DNA of 64,000 bases, from assembly GCF_032854445.1 (NCBI RefSeq), contig NC_088304.1, positions 186,001-250,000 of the forward strand, in the 5' to 3' direction. The notes below the pieces were generated by a model, which searched no databases, was not told where the DNA came from, and saw only the letters and a program-made list of their open reading frames with translations. The position numbers were made by a program, and so were the translations under genes. Origin of the DNA: Liolophura sinensis (lineage: Eukaryota; Mollusca; Polyplacophora; Chitonida; Chitonidae). Numbering within the stretch: position 1 is the stretch's first letter; the number at the start of each line of letters is the position of its first letter. Shown piece after piece: positions 42,583-52,830 of this stretch.

Positions 42583-42900
42583 TGACGGCTGTGGACATAA
42601 GCTGAAATTATTCTTTTCATACTCAAACGGCTGATTAACATGTAAACAGAATTATTTCTTACATACCCAGGGGCTGTGTATATTTATAAACAAACTATTT
42701 CTTACATACTCAGCAATTGTGGATATAAGCTGAAATTATTTCTTACATACACAGGGGCTGTGGATATAAGCGGAAATTGTTTCTTACATACTCGGCAGTT
42801 ATGGATATAAGCAGAAATTATTTCTTTCATAACCTCCGGCTGCGGATATGAGCAGAAATAATTTGTTACATACCCACCAGCTGACAATGTGGATATAACG
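42583..42900 (+). repeat. Imperfect minisatellite, about 41 bp unit, 7-8 copies
   Basis: Units share GGCTGTGGATATAAGC, then AGAAATTATTTCTTACATAC and a short CCCAGG-like end. Units differ by substitutions and small indels, so the array is old. A 61-codon open frame across it is a product of the repeat. Confidence 0.75.
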
Positions 42901-43787
42901 GGAGCTCATTGTTCATATCCTTAGCCATTACATCAGCCATGACTGCTAAGTGAAACAGAAGGCAGAACTGGTTGATCATATCTAAATATATCATACTTAA
43001 ACATGGTCTTTAAATATTGTATTCACTCCTATGTTTTTACTAAGCTAAATATGAGAAATGCCTTTGTATGACCACACTTAACAGCAAACTTTTCGATACG
43101 CATATCTTGGGTAGGTCAATTAAGTTAGCTTAGACACTGCTTTGAGCTATATTTTGGGTAAAAATTCTCAAGTGCTAAGATTTGTCTGAACGGCGACCTT
43201 AACATCTGATTGCTTGTGTGAGACCATCCCCATAAACTTGTATAAATAAGCTAATTTACTTATGTTGCAGCACCTGGTGCCTATATAGCAAAGCTCTAGT
43301 TTATAACTAGAAAAAACTTATACACATGCAAGTACAAAAAAGAATGACATTCAGAGTGTGTCGAATGTTGTCAACCCTCTTCCATCAAAGACGATTTTAA
43401 CAGGGAAGTGTGAGCTGGCACAGGTGTACATGTACGCGATTCTTGTGTATCATTAAAACTAAAACGCTGATACCAACAAAGTAGGAAATGCATAAAGCAC
43501 ACCGGTATAAGAAAAAGGTACAGATACATGTAGTAAAATAATTTTCAGTTACAGAAGATGAAAAAATCTTTGGCAACACAAATCACATGCCGGTACACCC
43601 AAGGAATGTTTTCTTATAGTAGCCATTGTATATTGAATTATTGTATATTGTAAAAGTGAAATATTCTTCAATACGTAAAACACCAGTCAAGTAAATAAAT
43701 AAATATTTTCTACATAAACATTAACCTCCATTATAATGTTGACGAGTTGTTTTTGTTAACCTGGAGCTCATTTATGGACTACAATTG
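42901..43787. other. Unassigned spacer with a SINE-A end fragment
   Basis: A short SINE-A 3' end (GTGAAATATTCTTCAATACG then AAACACCAGTCAAG) lies at 43655-43700 (+). Otherwise nothing was recognised. Confidence 0.35.
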
Positions 43788-43980
43788 AAAACTGATGACC
43801 GCTTCTCTCTTGTGTGTTACCGGCTTTATTTCCTATTTGTATAATTTCTTACATACCTTTGTCTTTGGGAACTAGTGTTAAACGTTGTTTTGGAAATGGA
43901 TCGTGCGATTGTCGACTTGGAACGCTCTTTACGGACTACGAATGTTATACGAGTGTGGGAATCATTTTTGGTAAGTCCAT
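43788..43980 (+). repeat. Dispersed repeat with a possible first exon; empty-site copy of 7377-7690
   Basis: Continuous across the point where the 7.4 kb copy carries a SINE. From 43896 an ATG opens MDRAIVDLERSLRTTNVIRV, reaching WESFL followed by GTAAGT, a strong 5' splice site. In the 7.4 kb copy the same frame is open (MDLAIIDLERPFRTTNG) but the donor is not kept. This suggests a multiplied gene or element whose first coding exon is here; no domain recognised. Confidence 0.5.
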
Positions 43981-44734
43981 TTTAAACTGGTTGGAATTGG
44001 ACCAATTCAGAATTATGTGAATTCATGGTCCTCATAGCGGGGAATCGTATTGCTTTTGGTGACATTGATTGTAGATTTTTGTGTGAAGTTTCCTGCAGGT
44101 GGCAGTAATGCAAAGCTTCACTAGAGACTTATCCTAGGTTATCTCTTTTTATTTTCTAGATGTCTCTCCAAGCTGTGATGAGGAATATGCATTCAAACAT
44201 TGCAGCTGAAATGCAGTGGAGAAAACATAAAAAATACATTTGCTATCTATTCTCTTTGTAAAATAATTTCATAATTGAAGATGTAACACATGTATAATAA
44301 ATATGTGTGCACTGGAATTTGGTCTTTTCAGCTGGAAAAAATGTGTTCAAACTGGATTTTGATCATATTTATATTTTAATATATTGCTAAACATTATCAT
44401 AATTCAGATTAAATACGTATGCTTGAATATAAACAAATAATTTACAGTCAAAAAAATTTACTAGACATGGATTACATTCTTGTTTAGAACATTGTTGCGC
44501 AAGGACGATAAATAACAAAAAGGTGGTCCCTAACATCCACCATACAAAAATATTTTCTAATGCCCTAGTCTATTGAAAAAAAAAATTGAAACCATATTTG
44601 TTATCAATTTTGACGCTCTTTCATCTGATTCTGTTATCATTTTCATGTGTGTTTTATTTCTTTATATTCCCGCCAGTCGTGTGCATTTACCACGAGGCCT
44701 ACCAGTGATATGTATGGGCAAACCTACCTGGAAT
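43981..44734. other. Unassigned AT-rich spacer
   Basis: No gene or repeat recognised. Confidence 0.3.
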
Positions 44735-45270
44735 TAACCCACTTTAAATCCATTGCAGACAGCATGTGTGCCTTTCCAGTGGAGAAAAGAGATATTTATA
44801 TTGCGCCACAATGGGTATTCCTCATACCTCATTCCTTTCCTATCTTCAATTCCTCTATAAGCTGCTTGGTCCATACTGTTGTCATCACTGTCCCCAAGGA
44901 CGACAGGCTCCTTCATTAGGATGGCGATGTTTACGCAGCCCACCACTAGCACCAATCACCTTACAGACTCGCTCAGGGGATAGTCTGATCTCTGAGAGAA
45001 GCACATGAAAGCAGCTCTTTCAAATATCAAAAGATTGTTCAATGATACATCTAATTTCTTGTGTGATGTGTTAAAGCGATTCTGTGCTTCGGTTTGAGGG
45101 TTAGGGTATGGCGTTAAGAGGAATACTCTAGATGCTTAACCTGAATCTCCTAGGAGGAACCCATTAGCTAGCCTGGCTTCTTGTTGTCTGGAGATATGGT
45201 TCTCCCGAAAGATTCGGCTGTCGTGTGTCGATCCGGGGCAACGAGCCACGATATTTGTAAAGCGCTCTCA
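44735..45270 (-). pseudogene. PIF/Harbinger (HARBI1-like) transposase C-terminal half
   Basis: From 45254 the minus strand reads NIVARCPGSTHDSRIFRENH, then LANGFLLGDSG, an in-frame TAA where Tyr is normal, and VFLLTPYPNPQTEAQNRFN. THD, GDSG and the Glu of QTEAQNRFN match the DDE triad positions of HARBI1-type DDE_4 transposases. A frame change follows (IIEQSF, then LSPERVCKVIG; then NIAILMKEPVVLGDSDD). The N-terminal half is absent. With the nearby Myb/SANT-like pseudogene it may be the remnant of one Harbinger element. Confidence 0.85.
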
Positions 45271-45590
45271 AAATGTTGAAGTATTATGTATTAGTAATTG
45301 TTCCCACTTTTAAATACATTTTAAATACACGAAAGTATTCTAGCTATGGGTTAACAAATATACTTCTGCATCGGTTTCATGTTCAACGCCAGCTCTCGCT
45401 GGTTCCGGTATGGGTTTATGTCAGCAGGCCTAACGTGCGTGAAAGATTATACCTGGTGGTTAATTATACTGCACGCTTCTGCCACCTCTCCCAAGAAGGC
45501 ACAAATGTGAAGAATTGTTGAGTACATCATAAAACATTAAACTGTCAAAAAAAACCCAAGTGGAATTTGTTTTATACATGAATGAATATA
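45271..45590. other. Unassigned spacer before the 38 bp array
   Basis: Contains the open frame 45273-45521 (+) with no domain. A matching Harbinger terminus was looked for here and not found. Confidence 0.3.
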
Positions 45591-46465
45591 GGTTAACGCC
45601 ACATAGGCAATGGCTCAACCATATTGTGGGTTAACGCCACATAGGCAATGGCTCAACCATATTGTGAGTTAACGCCACATAGGCAATGGCTCAACCATAT
45701 TGTGGGTTAACGCCACATAGGCAATGGCTCAACCATATTGTGAGTTAACGCCACATAGGCAATGGCTCAACCATACTGTGGGTTAACGCCACATAGGCAA
45801 TGGCTCAACCATACTGTGGGTTAACGCCACATAGGCAATGGCTCAACCATACTGTGGGTTAACGCCACATAGGCAATGGCTCAACCATACTGTGGGTTAA
45901 CGCCACATAGGCAATGGCTCAACCATACTGTGGGTTAACGCCACATAGGCAATGGCTCAACCATACTGTGGGTTAACGCCACATAGGCAATGGCTCAACC
46001 ATATTGTGGGTTAACGCCACATAGGCAATGGCTCAACCATATTGTGGGTTAACGCCACATAGGCAATGGCTCAACCATACTGTGGGTTAACGCCACATAG
46101 GCCAATGGCTCAACCATACTGTGGGTTAACGCCACATAGGCAATGGCTCAACCATACTGTGGGTTAACGCCACATAGGCAATGGCTCAACCATACTGTGG
46201 GTTAACGCCACATAGGCAATGGCTCAACCATATTGTGGGTTAACGCCACATAGGCAATGGCTCAACCATACTGTGGGTTAACGCCACATAGGCAATGGCT
46301 CAACCATACTGTGGGTTAACGCCACATAGGCAATGGCTCAACCATACTGTGGGTTAACGCCACATAGGCAATGGCTCAACCATATTGTGGGTTAACGCCA
46401 CATAGGCAATGGCTCAACCATATTGTGGGTTAACGCCACATAGGCAATGGCTCAACCATATTGTG
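45591..46465 (-). repeat. 38 bp minisatellite, 23 units, derived from a retrotransposon 3' end
   Basis: 875 bp made of exactly 23 head-to-tail 38 bp units plus one extra C near 46103. Each unit reads GGTTAACGCCACATAGGCAA followed by TGGCTCAACCATA(C/T)TGTG. Units are nearly identical; the main variant is C/T in the last six bases, with T in units 1-4, 11-12, 17 and 21-23. The array directly abuts the 3' tail of an I/Nimb-like element at 46466. The single-copy end of the 8.3-8.6 kb relative carries a version of the same unit, so the array is an amplified 3' terminus. Confidence 0.93.
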
Positions 46466-46835
46466 GCGAGAACACGTTGAAAACACGAGGCGGTTCAGGG
46501 TTTTGATATGGTAGTGAAAACATCAAACATAAACAAAAATGCTTGGGCAGGTTTAAAATCAGATAAGAAAAACCAAAACAGTTAAAAGTCGAAAACCACT
46601 ACATTTTAAAAAGCAGTTTATCTGGAAAAACTGTATATGTATTTTTGTCTATATATATATAAACATTAAAATTTAAAACTTATGATAAAGGCCAATAGCC
46701 GTCAAATACTTTACAACATTGCCAGCGATGCTGTCAAACAACTTATATATAGAGATGGCCGTGTAGAATCTCTGCCGAAGATGGGCAAAGTCTGCAAAGT
46801 CAACCAAGATATGTTTGATGCCGACACAAACTCTG
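46466..46835 (-). mobile_element. I/Nimb-like retrotransposon 3' tail (5'-truncated)
   Basis: Minus-strand match to 1855-2200: CGAGAACACGTTGAAAACAC, AAACATAAACAAAAATG, GGTTTAAAATCAGAT, AAAGGCCAATAGCCGTCAAA, CCAGCGATGCTGTCAAACAA, GATGGGCAAAGTC. It contains the end of ORF2 and the 3' UTR. 5' truncation is normal for target-primed insertion. Confidence 0.8.
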
Positions 46836-47459
46836 TATATATGTCCTTTACAGGCATTGGTAGATGTACAGAGATTTCACACTATGGATGAAACAAAAAC
46901 TGTGTCCCTCATAAGGAAAGAGGGATTTTGTTGTATGTGTCACACAATCTCTTATATATGTCACACACATTGCAAAAAAGTATGTCATTATGGGCAACAG
47001 AAATTCTGTGGATTATAGATATTATTCAGACAAGCTCACTTTCCTATCTTTGTTATTCACACATATACATGTACACACACCTTGGCAGCATTTGAGTAAT
47101 GTTAATTTACTACATAATCTTGGTGCATACATGTACAGTAGGATAAAAAGCATCATCCTGTACATTACATTTTTCCCTCTAAGTCCAAAGTTTGCTTTGT
47201 AATTATTTACGTACCTCTCATACAGAATATTATTTAACATATCATGGCAGTGGTCAACATTAGCTATGGTAAAATACTGGTTAAACATCACCTGTAGTGT
47301 GGTAGGTTACATCTTACTACATTAGTGAATAATATTTCACTGAAAAAACCTGTCAAGGAGGAGAGGAGGAACCGAAGTCCTCTCACACATGAAGTTTGCT
47401 CATATGGCACAGAATGATGTACTCGTCATAATGGCAGAAGACAAGTAATGAGGATTATG
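46836..47459. other. Unassigned spacer
   Basis: Short open frames on both strands mirror each other near 46990-47291; no domain recognised. Confidence 0.3.
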
Positions 47460-48033
47460 TGTTACGACCCAAACTGTCTGTATTATAAAGAGATGGTTTG
47501 TTCGAAATACACGACAGTTTAGCCGCACAAAAAGGTAACCAAAACCAGCAGATTTTATTTTACAACAATTTATTAGCTTAACAAGAACAGATAATAACAC
47601 TTATACAAATACTAAAGTACTTAAGTTTAACAAGAAAGGATAGCAGTATCTATACAAATACTAAAGTACTTACGGTGTCAAGTCCAAAAGGACGCATATA
47701 TTCCACAATATATATACCACACAGGCATAAATGCTCAGAGGCAAATTCACAAGAGGGAAAATCCACAGTATAACTGAGTGTATGACGAAATATACACAAA
47801 ATTCCACAGACAGGGTCCGTGTACTAATAAGCACTGTGTATACAAGAGCACAAATTAAAGATACAAGTTCAGACTGAACAAGTGCTCGGTGGAGATGGGA
47901 TATAACAAAGCCAGAGGCTATAGAGACACCAAAATTCAGCACAAATGGCTTACTAAAGTAATACACAGCAAAAGCATCCAAGCTCTCAATAATTCTCCTT
48001 TCTCCGTTCTCTGGTCTCCCTGCTTTCATAGGT

Positions 48034-48042
48034 CTTATATAG
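48034..48042 (-). promoter_or_regulatory. TATA box (CTATATAAG)
   Basis: Consensus-like core promoter motif on the minus strand, 22 bp downstream of the nearest heat-shock element. Transcription would start near 48005-48012. Confidence 0.5.
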
Positions 48043-48064
48043 CCTGGGGGAATTGTCTAGAATA

Positions 48065-48079
48065 AGAAAATTCCTGAAC
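48065..48079 (-). promoter_or_regulatory. Heat-shock element, three perfect pentamers
   Basis: On the + strand AGAAA-ATTCC-TGAAC, an uninterrupted nGAAn-nTTCn-nGAAn array, the binding site for a heat-shock factor trimer. Confidence 0.55.
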
Positions 48080-48113
48080 ACTTGATGAAACAAACAGGCA
48101 CCGAACTGAGCGC

Positions 48114-48128
48114 ATTCTGGAATATTCT
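48114..48128 (-). promoter_or_regulatory. Second heat-shock element, three perfect pentamers
   Basis: On the + strand ATTCT-GGAAT-ATTCT, an uninterrupted nTTCn-nGAAn-nTTCn array 34 bp farther upstream from the TATA box than the first. Confidence 0.55.
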
Positions 48129-48432
48129 AAGGTAGAGGCAGACAGCAGACGCTGAACTCAGCGTATGTAAACAGTGGCAAGCTAAATTTAGAAACTGACG
48201 GCAGTCGTGCACATAACATATGGAAAAAGTCATATGGAATCTGCGGTTAATTGAACTATGACCTCCTTATACAAGGCCAAAATACTGCTTACATACTCTG
48301 TTCGACAGGCTGTTTATCACTCAACTAACTAACCACAGTACAAACACACATTTGACAAACTGAAATGGAGGCCAGACCACAAATGGAAGGTCACTTTAAC
48401 GTATCTTCCTCTGTGATTAGTGGCCCAGCACA

Positions 48433-49189
48433 ACCAAAATATGACAGCATTTAAATCAAAACCTAGTTATTAAAGAACACAAACACAGTGATGATGATGG
48501 CCAAAAAGAATATCTAGTAAATTACATTCAAAGACAAGTGACTGCTTTCGTGACATTATCATCGTGCAATGGTTTCCTAACAGTTTCAGAGCGCGTTCGT
48601 CAGACAAAGGAAGAAGGAAGAAAAGAAAGGAAATTTACTCAATGAGAAACAACGACACAAGTGTGCAGCAAGCACATCAATAAATGTAAGAATGCAACTG
48701 AAATGCATTTACATATATACATATCTGATAAAACCATTTAAAACTTCAGTTGCAATATATCATTCTTATGCAACTACTACTGATAAAGGAATCTCATAAG
48801 TATTTATGACTACACCCTACAAATGTTTTGGCACTCAGTGCATATGAAAAATTACGTAGTAAATAAATAGTTGTCGAATGTGTAGCTTTTGATGGGCTGC
48901 TTTTTTTCAATGAACTGCCTTGGCCAATCGAGGTCGTCTTAACATTGTTGACAAAAGAGTGGATAAGATATCTACCCCACCCCCTTTTTCTGATGTGGGT
49001 CACACTTATGTGATAAATTTATTTGAATTGATTTCTCTTTCGTCCATGCTTTTCCTGGAATGCTTTATTCTGATAATGGTTAAAATCCTATGCGGATATT
49101 TAGTGATGCTCTTATTTTAAGTATACATTAAGGGTGATCATAGTTTACAGCCAAATTGAAAGTCAAACATACTTTCAAATATCAAATAC
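48433..49189. other. Unassigned spacer
   Basis: AT-rich, nothing recognised; probably intron or intergenic DNA next to the 49.2 kb exon. Confidence 0.3.
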
Positions 49190-49354
49190 CTGATCTTGGT
49201 TATTCTTGTTCCAGTCTTGTTCGCTGTAGGAGGTGAAAATGGTGCTTGCCATAGCTCCAAGGCAGAAGGAGTATATGTTTGAACACAGCAACACATTACC
49301 GTTTTCATGTATATATGACTTCTGACCCTTTCTTAAGCAGTTCTTATACGTGAC
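49190..49354 (-). CDS. Exon of an unidentified host gene (55 codons, phase 0)
   Basis: Bounded on the minus strand by a good acceptor (TTAATTTTCAG) and a donor (CAG|GTATTT). The 165 bp exon is open only in the phase that fits both splice sites and reads VTYKNCLRKGQKSYIHENGN and FCLGAMASTIFTSYSEQDWN. Three Cys and mixed hydrophobic stretches are present; no domain recognised. The intact Tc1 element lies 140 bp upstream in the presumed intron. Confidence 0.45.
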
Positions 49355-49492
49355 CTGAAAATTAAGGCCAAACTTTGATCAAATTAATTGCAAGAGAATT
49401 TTAGTACACAACAAAGTGCATGAATCATCACTTAAAAACTTATGCCGTATGATAATACCACAAACAAAATTTTAGGTTCACTACTATATATA

Positions 49493-49513
49493 CTATCCAA
49501 AAAAAGAAACGCA
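49493..49513 (+). repeat. Tc1 left inverted repeat, 21 bp
   Basis: CTATCCAAAAAAAGAAACGC plus A, identical to the reverse complement of 51000-51020. Confidence 0.92.
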
Positions 49514-49685
49514 CAACCGGTTTTTTGCGGAGGTGATGCAGTCTTTTCAATTATGCATAACTAAATAAGAATTGCTATTCTGCAAATTTTTTTTTACACA
49601 GATTAAGGAAGGGTCCATATCTAGACAACAAAGCCATCAACTTGAGGTAAGACACTCACAATGAGTCTCCCACTTGAGTGGAATG

Positions 49686-50693
49686 TCAGTATCTGTTGTG
49701 ACCACCACGGGCACGAATAACAGTTCTGACACGCCTTGTCATGGACTGGATGAGACGCTGGATAGAGGCCTGGGGAATGTTCTGCCACTCCTCCTGCAAA
49801 CATTCAACTTGCTCTTGAATTGTTTGGGGTTGAGGTTGACGTTGGCGTAGACGTCGATCAAGTTCATCCCACAGATGCTCAATTGGGTTAAGATCCGGGG
49901 AACGGGACGGCCAGGGTAGCACATTTACATTGTTTTCGGCGAGGAAGTCCCTTGTGACACGTGCCGTGTGCGGTCTGGCGTTGTCCTGCTGGAACAACTC
50001 CCGCTGAACGTCAATGACAGGTAAGAGGTGTGGCTGCAGGATGGTGTCTCGGTAGCGTACGGCCGTAAGATTTCCTGAACGTGGACAAGATTTTGTACGA
50101 CCAGTATAAGATATTGCTGCCCACATCATCACACTCCCTCCACCAAATCTGTCAACTTCTCGTACGCAGTTAGGGGCATAACGTTCGTGAGCACGTCTGT
50201 AAACCCGATTTCTATCATCACGTCTCTGCAATAGGAATCTGGACTCATCACTGAACCAAATGCGTCGCCAGTTGCGTAGATTCCATGCAGTCACGTTGTT
50301 ACACCATCGGAGGCGATTGGCGCGATGGTGAGGACGCAGCACGATCCCAACACAGGGCCTCCTGGCTCTCAGTCCATGTTCCCTCAGCCTGTTCCGCACT
50401 GTCTGACCTGATATCCTCCTCAGTCCCGGTATGCTGGCTGCTGTGCTTTCAGCTGTAGCACAACGGTCACGCAAATGGAGGACCCTTATGTAGCGATCTT
50501 GGGCTGCTGTAGTGACGCGTGGTCGACCTGAACGCCGACGGTCATTTGTTGTCCCAGTATTGTTGTAGCGGGCAGCAAGCCGTGAAATCGTGCTCTGGCT
50601 GACGTGTAGACGCCTAGAAATGGACGATTGGGACTCTCCAGCTTGAAGTCTTCCAATGGCAATATTTCTTGTGACAGTGTCAAGACGTGGCAT
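49686..50693 (-). CDS. Tc1-like DD34E transposase, intact
   Basis: 335 codons, the usual Tc1 length. The N-terminal paired-like domain has a helix-turn-helix (IGRLQAGESQSSISRRLHVS; STISRLAARYNNTG) and an AT-hook-like GRPR (near 56-59) that bind the inverted repeats. The catalytic DDE domain has Asp in WFSDESRFLL, Asp in FQQDNARPHTA, and Glu in SPDLNPIEHLWDEL with 34 residues between the second Asp and Glu. GGGSVMMWAAIS (near 185) is the expected glycine-rich patch. The start Met lies about 310 bp inside the right repeat. It cuts the element out and joins it to TA sites; all key residues are present. Confidence 0.95.
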   Translation of the reverse strand: MPRLDTVTRNIAIGRLQAGESQSSISRRLHVSQSTISRLAARYNNTGTTNDRRRSGRPRVTTAAQDRYIRVLHLRDRCATAESTAASIPGLRRISGQTVRNRLREHGLRARRPCVGIVLRPHHRANRLRWCNNVTAWNLRNWRRIWFSDESRFLLQRRDDRNRVYRRAHERYAPNCVREVDRFGGGSVMMWAAISYTGRTKSCPRSGNLTAVRYRDTILQPHLLPVIDVQRELFQQDNARPHTARVTRDFLAENNVNVLPWPSRSPDLNPIEHLWDELDRRLRQRQPQPQTIQEQVECLQEEWQNIPQASIQRLIQSMTRRVRTVIRARGGHNRY

Positions 50694-50999
50694 GTTGAAT
50701 CAGCTTGAAAACACCACTTGAAAGACGTCGATTTCCGGCCCGAAGTTGCGGTTTTATAGTCACACACTGCATGCTTTCCATGCGTAAGTTCGGCGTGTAA
50801 GACTGCACGTGATGCAGTGTGGTGCTGTATTTTTTACTTCTTCCAAAAACGGCCTCCAAACTCAACATTTTCAACCAAGAAATGTTTTGAGGAATAAAAT
50901 GTATGCTAACTGTGACTATTAACAATATTAAAACACATTTTGCTCATGAAATGAAGACAAAATGTATTTATTTCATTTTAAAATAAAACAAAACACCTA

Positions 51000-51020
51000 T
51001 GCGTTTCTTTTTTTGGATAG
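51000..51020 (-). repeat. Tc1 right inverted repeat, 21 bp
   Basis: Reverse complement of 49493-49513; TA follows at 51021-51022. Confidence 0.92.
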
Positions 51021-51022
51021 TA

Positions 51023-51684
51023 TATGTACTCAACCACGTTAACAAAACTAAGTCCAAGGCTTAATAAGGCATATTCACCTTCTACCCTTTCTTAAGCAGT
51101 TTTTGGTACAGGGGGCGAGCCTTGGAAAAGGCCAAGCATTAAGCAGACTACCTGACATAGCTACAGCGTTGGTTTGGCTCATGTACTCAGTCATACCACT
51201 GAAACTCATAATTTGTGCTAATTAATCCCCCTCTTAAACTGATATAGTACAAGAGTTGACACATCGGACCAATCCGTCATTTTCAGTTCTGAAGATTTTT
51301 ATGAGCTAAAGCTCAACATTTAAATATGACAAGTATATCAAGGGTCACTGGCTCTCTGAATCCACCAGAATCCATGTATTAAGTTTCGCTGCATTTCGCC
51401 AAATACTTCTATATCTAATACTTATATATGGGGTTAACTTTTTTCGTGATATATGAAGGCTGATTTGAAATTGGAGGTCAAATGCCAGTTGAGCTTACCA
51501 AAATGTTTTCCACTCTAGGGGCCATGCAAACAACTCTGCATAAACCTTTATCGAGTATGATTTTGTAGAACTTTAAGGGTGAGGCTTCATAAACCTGAAA
51601 ATCCCTAACTTACTTAATGAAATCAGGAAATCTCGTCTCATTTACTCTTTAAGTTCTTTTTTCCATCTCACACCTCCATTAAAG
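51023..51684. other. Unassigned spacer right of the Tc1 element
   Basis: Contains ACCCTTTCTTAAGCAGTT at about 51085, a copy of the start of the 49.2 kb exon. Otherwise nothing recognised. Confidence 0.3.
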
Positions 51685-51787
51685 GACCCTTGTTTTGACA
51701 TGGACCCAACCATCACCTCCACACCCACAGTTGAGAGCAAGAAATTGCTGGACCAGCGCTTTGCCGGCAAAGAAATACAAGAAGTCA
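51685..51787 (+). CDS. Possible host exon (34 codons)
   Basis: Starts after TAAAG, open as DPCFDMDPTITSTPTVESKK and LLDQRFAGKEIQEV, ending before GTATAC. The composition is protein-like, but the acceptor is weak and the opposite strand is also open (FLALNCGCGGDGWVHVKTR), so even the strand is unsure. Confidence 0.25.
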
Positions 51788-52184
51788 GTATACACATAAA
51801 ATGCAATCTACAGGTTTAACAGCCTTGTAAGTGCAACATTTCCTGTTTTCTGTTGAATGCTTTTATCAACAGAAGTAAAAAATCTTATCTTAGTTCAAAC
51901 ACTTAATCCTCATATGAACCTATATACCAAAAATAGAATACCTGTATGAAACTGAGTTTCAATAAAACTGTCCGGTTTAAAAATAGCCTAATTCCAATTG
52001 GACAATTCCAGTCCTGAGTGAAATGGAATGACTACTATTGTGTTCATATAAATAAGCATTTCTAATTCTATGCAGTTGATCTCAGTTGCCAAGGAAACCA
52101 CAAATTCGATCAAATCACTCTTAGGTTGAAAAAAAACCTAGTATACCGCCAACTGAGCTAAAATACAAAATATATTTATTTATT
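51788..52184. other. Unassigned spacer
   Basis: AT-rich, nothing recognised. Confidence 0.3.
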
Positions 52185-52425
52185 TGATTGATGTTTTATG
52201 TCGTACTCAAGTATATTTCATTTATACAATGGCGGCCAGCATTGTGGTGGGACAAACCCGGGCAGAGCTCGGGGGGAACCCACGACCATCCGCAGGTTGC
52301 TGACGGGCCTTCTCACATACGACCAGAGAGGAAGCCAGCATGAGCTGGACTTGAACTCACAGTCACTGCATTGGTGAGAGGCTTCTGGGTCATTACGCTG
52401 CACTAGCTTGCTAACCACCTGCATC
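52185..52425 (-). mobile_element. SINE-A copy, best preserved
   Basis: From the 3' end on the + strand: TTTGATTGATGTTTTATGTC, ATGGCGGCCAGCATTGTGG, CCACGACCATCCGCAGGTTG, GGAAGCCAGCATGAGCTGGA, CTTGAACTCACAGTCACTGC, GGTGAGAGGCTTCTGGGTCA. In sense orientation GAGTTCAAGTCCAGCTCATG supplies the pol III B box. Confidence 0.85.
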
Positions 52426-52599
52426 GGCAATGGAGGCCCTATTCAAATATTTGAATAACATGGCTGAATTTTTTTTACCATATTGTGAGTGGCATGGTCC
52501 TCTAATATTTCATTTTCACTATGCTTTCATCAACTGGTAAAAGTTTAGCAGATATCACAAAAGTAATCTCTTACTCATGGGTATAAACAGCCCCAGTGG

Positions 52600-52830
52600 C
52601 TCAGAACATCTCCGTTCAAAGCGTAGGTTGGGAGATCTGTGATCCCAGGTCGTGTCACTCCGAAGACTTAAAAATCGCACTTGTTGCTGCCTTGATTGGA
52701 ACTCAGCACTGTGGGTTAAGAGCAATCAAACAGGCCTAGTCGGCCTGGTGTCAGTATAATGTTACTGGGTGGGGTGTCATGTCTGGTGTCGGTATCATGT
52801 TGATCTTGACTTACTTCACTGCTCAGTGAG
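52600..52830 (+). mobile_element. SINE-B copy (tRNA-derived)
   Basis: tRNA-like head CCCCAGTGGCTCAGAACATC (A box region) and CTGTGATCCCAGGTCGTG (B box position), TTAAAAATCGCAC, then a body with GGTGTCAGTATAATGTTACT and GGGTGGGGTGTCATGTCTGG, shared with 10690-10917. Confidence 0.72.

Larger units (their letters stand above)
47460..48432 (-). mobile_element. Possible solo LTR or heat-shock promoter fragment
   Basis: On the minus strand the order is: two heat-shock elements, a TATATAAG box, then AATAAA and AATAAAATC polyadenylation-like signals near 47545-47575, and an end GGGTCGTAACA at 47460. That is the U3-R-U5 order of a Gypsy-type LTR, and TGTGCTGGGCC at 48432 could be the 5' end, giving TG...CA limits. 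No matching 5 bp target duplication was found (TTATG versus ACCAA) and no internal region or second LTR is nearby, so the ends are tentative. The 119-codon ORF (47670-48029) begins only 5 bp from the TATA box, upstream of where transcription should start, and is probably not translated. Confidence 0.35.
49493..51020 (-). mobile_element. Tc1/mariner transposon, complete
   Basis: 1,528 bp with perfect 21 bp inverted repeats (49493-49513 and 51000-51020) flanked by TA on both sides (49491-49492 and 51021-51022), the Tc1 target site. One uninterrupted transposase frame covers 1 kb. Perfect ends and an open frame imply a recent insertion, and the copy may still be mobile. Confidence 0.93.

Noticed and set aside
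45591-46465. CRISPR-like array
   Set aside because: Units are head to tail with no spacers, and the sequence continues into a retrotransposon tail; the genome is eukaryotic.
47670-48029. 119-codon membrane-protein-like ORF (minus)
   Set aside because: Its ATG is 5 bp from the TATA box, so it would lie upstream of the transcript start. Hydrophobicity comes from AT-rich sequence; no domain.
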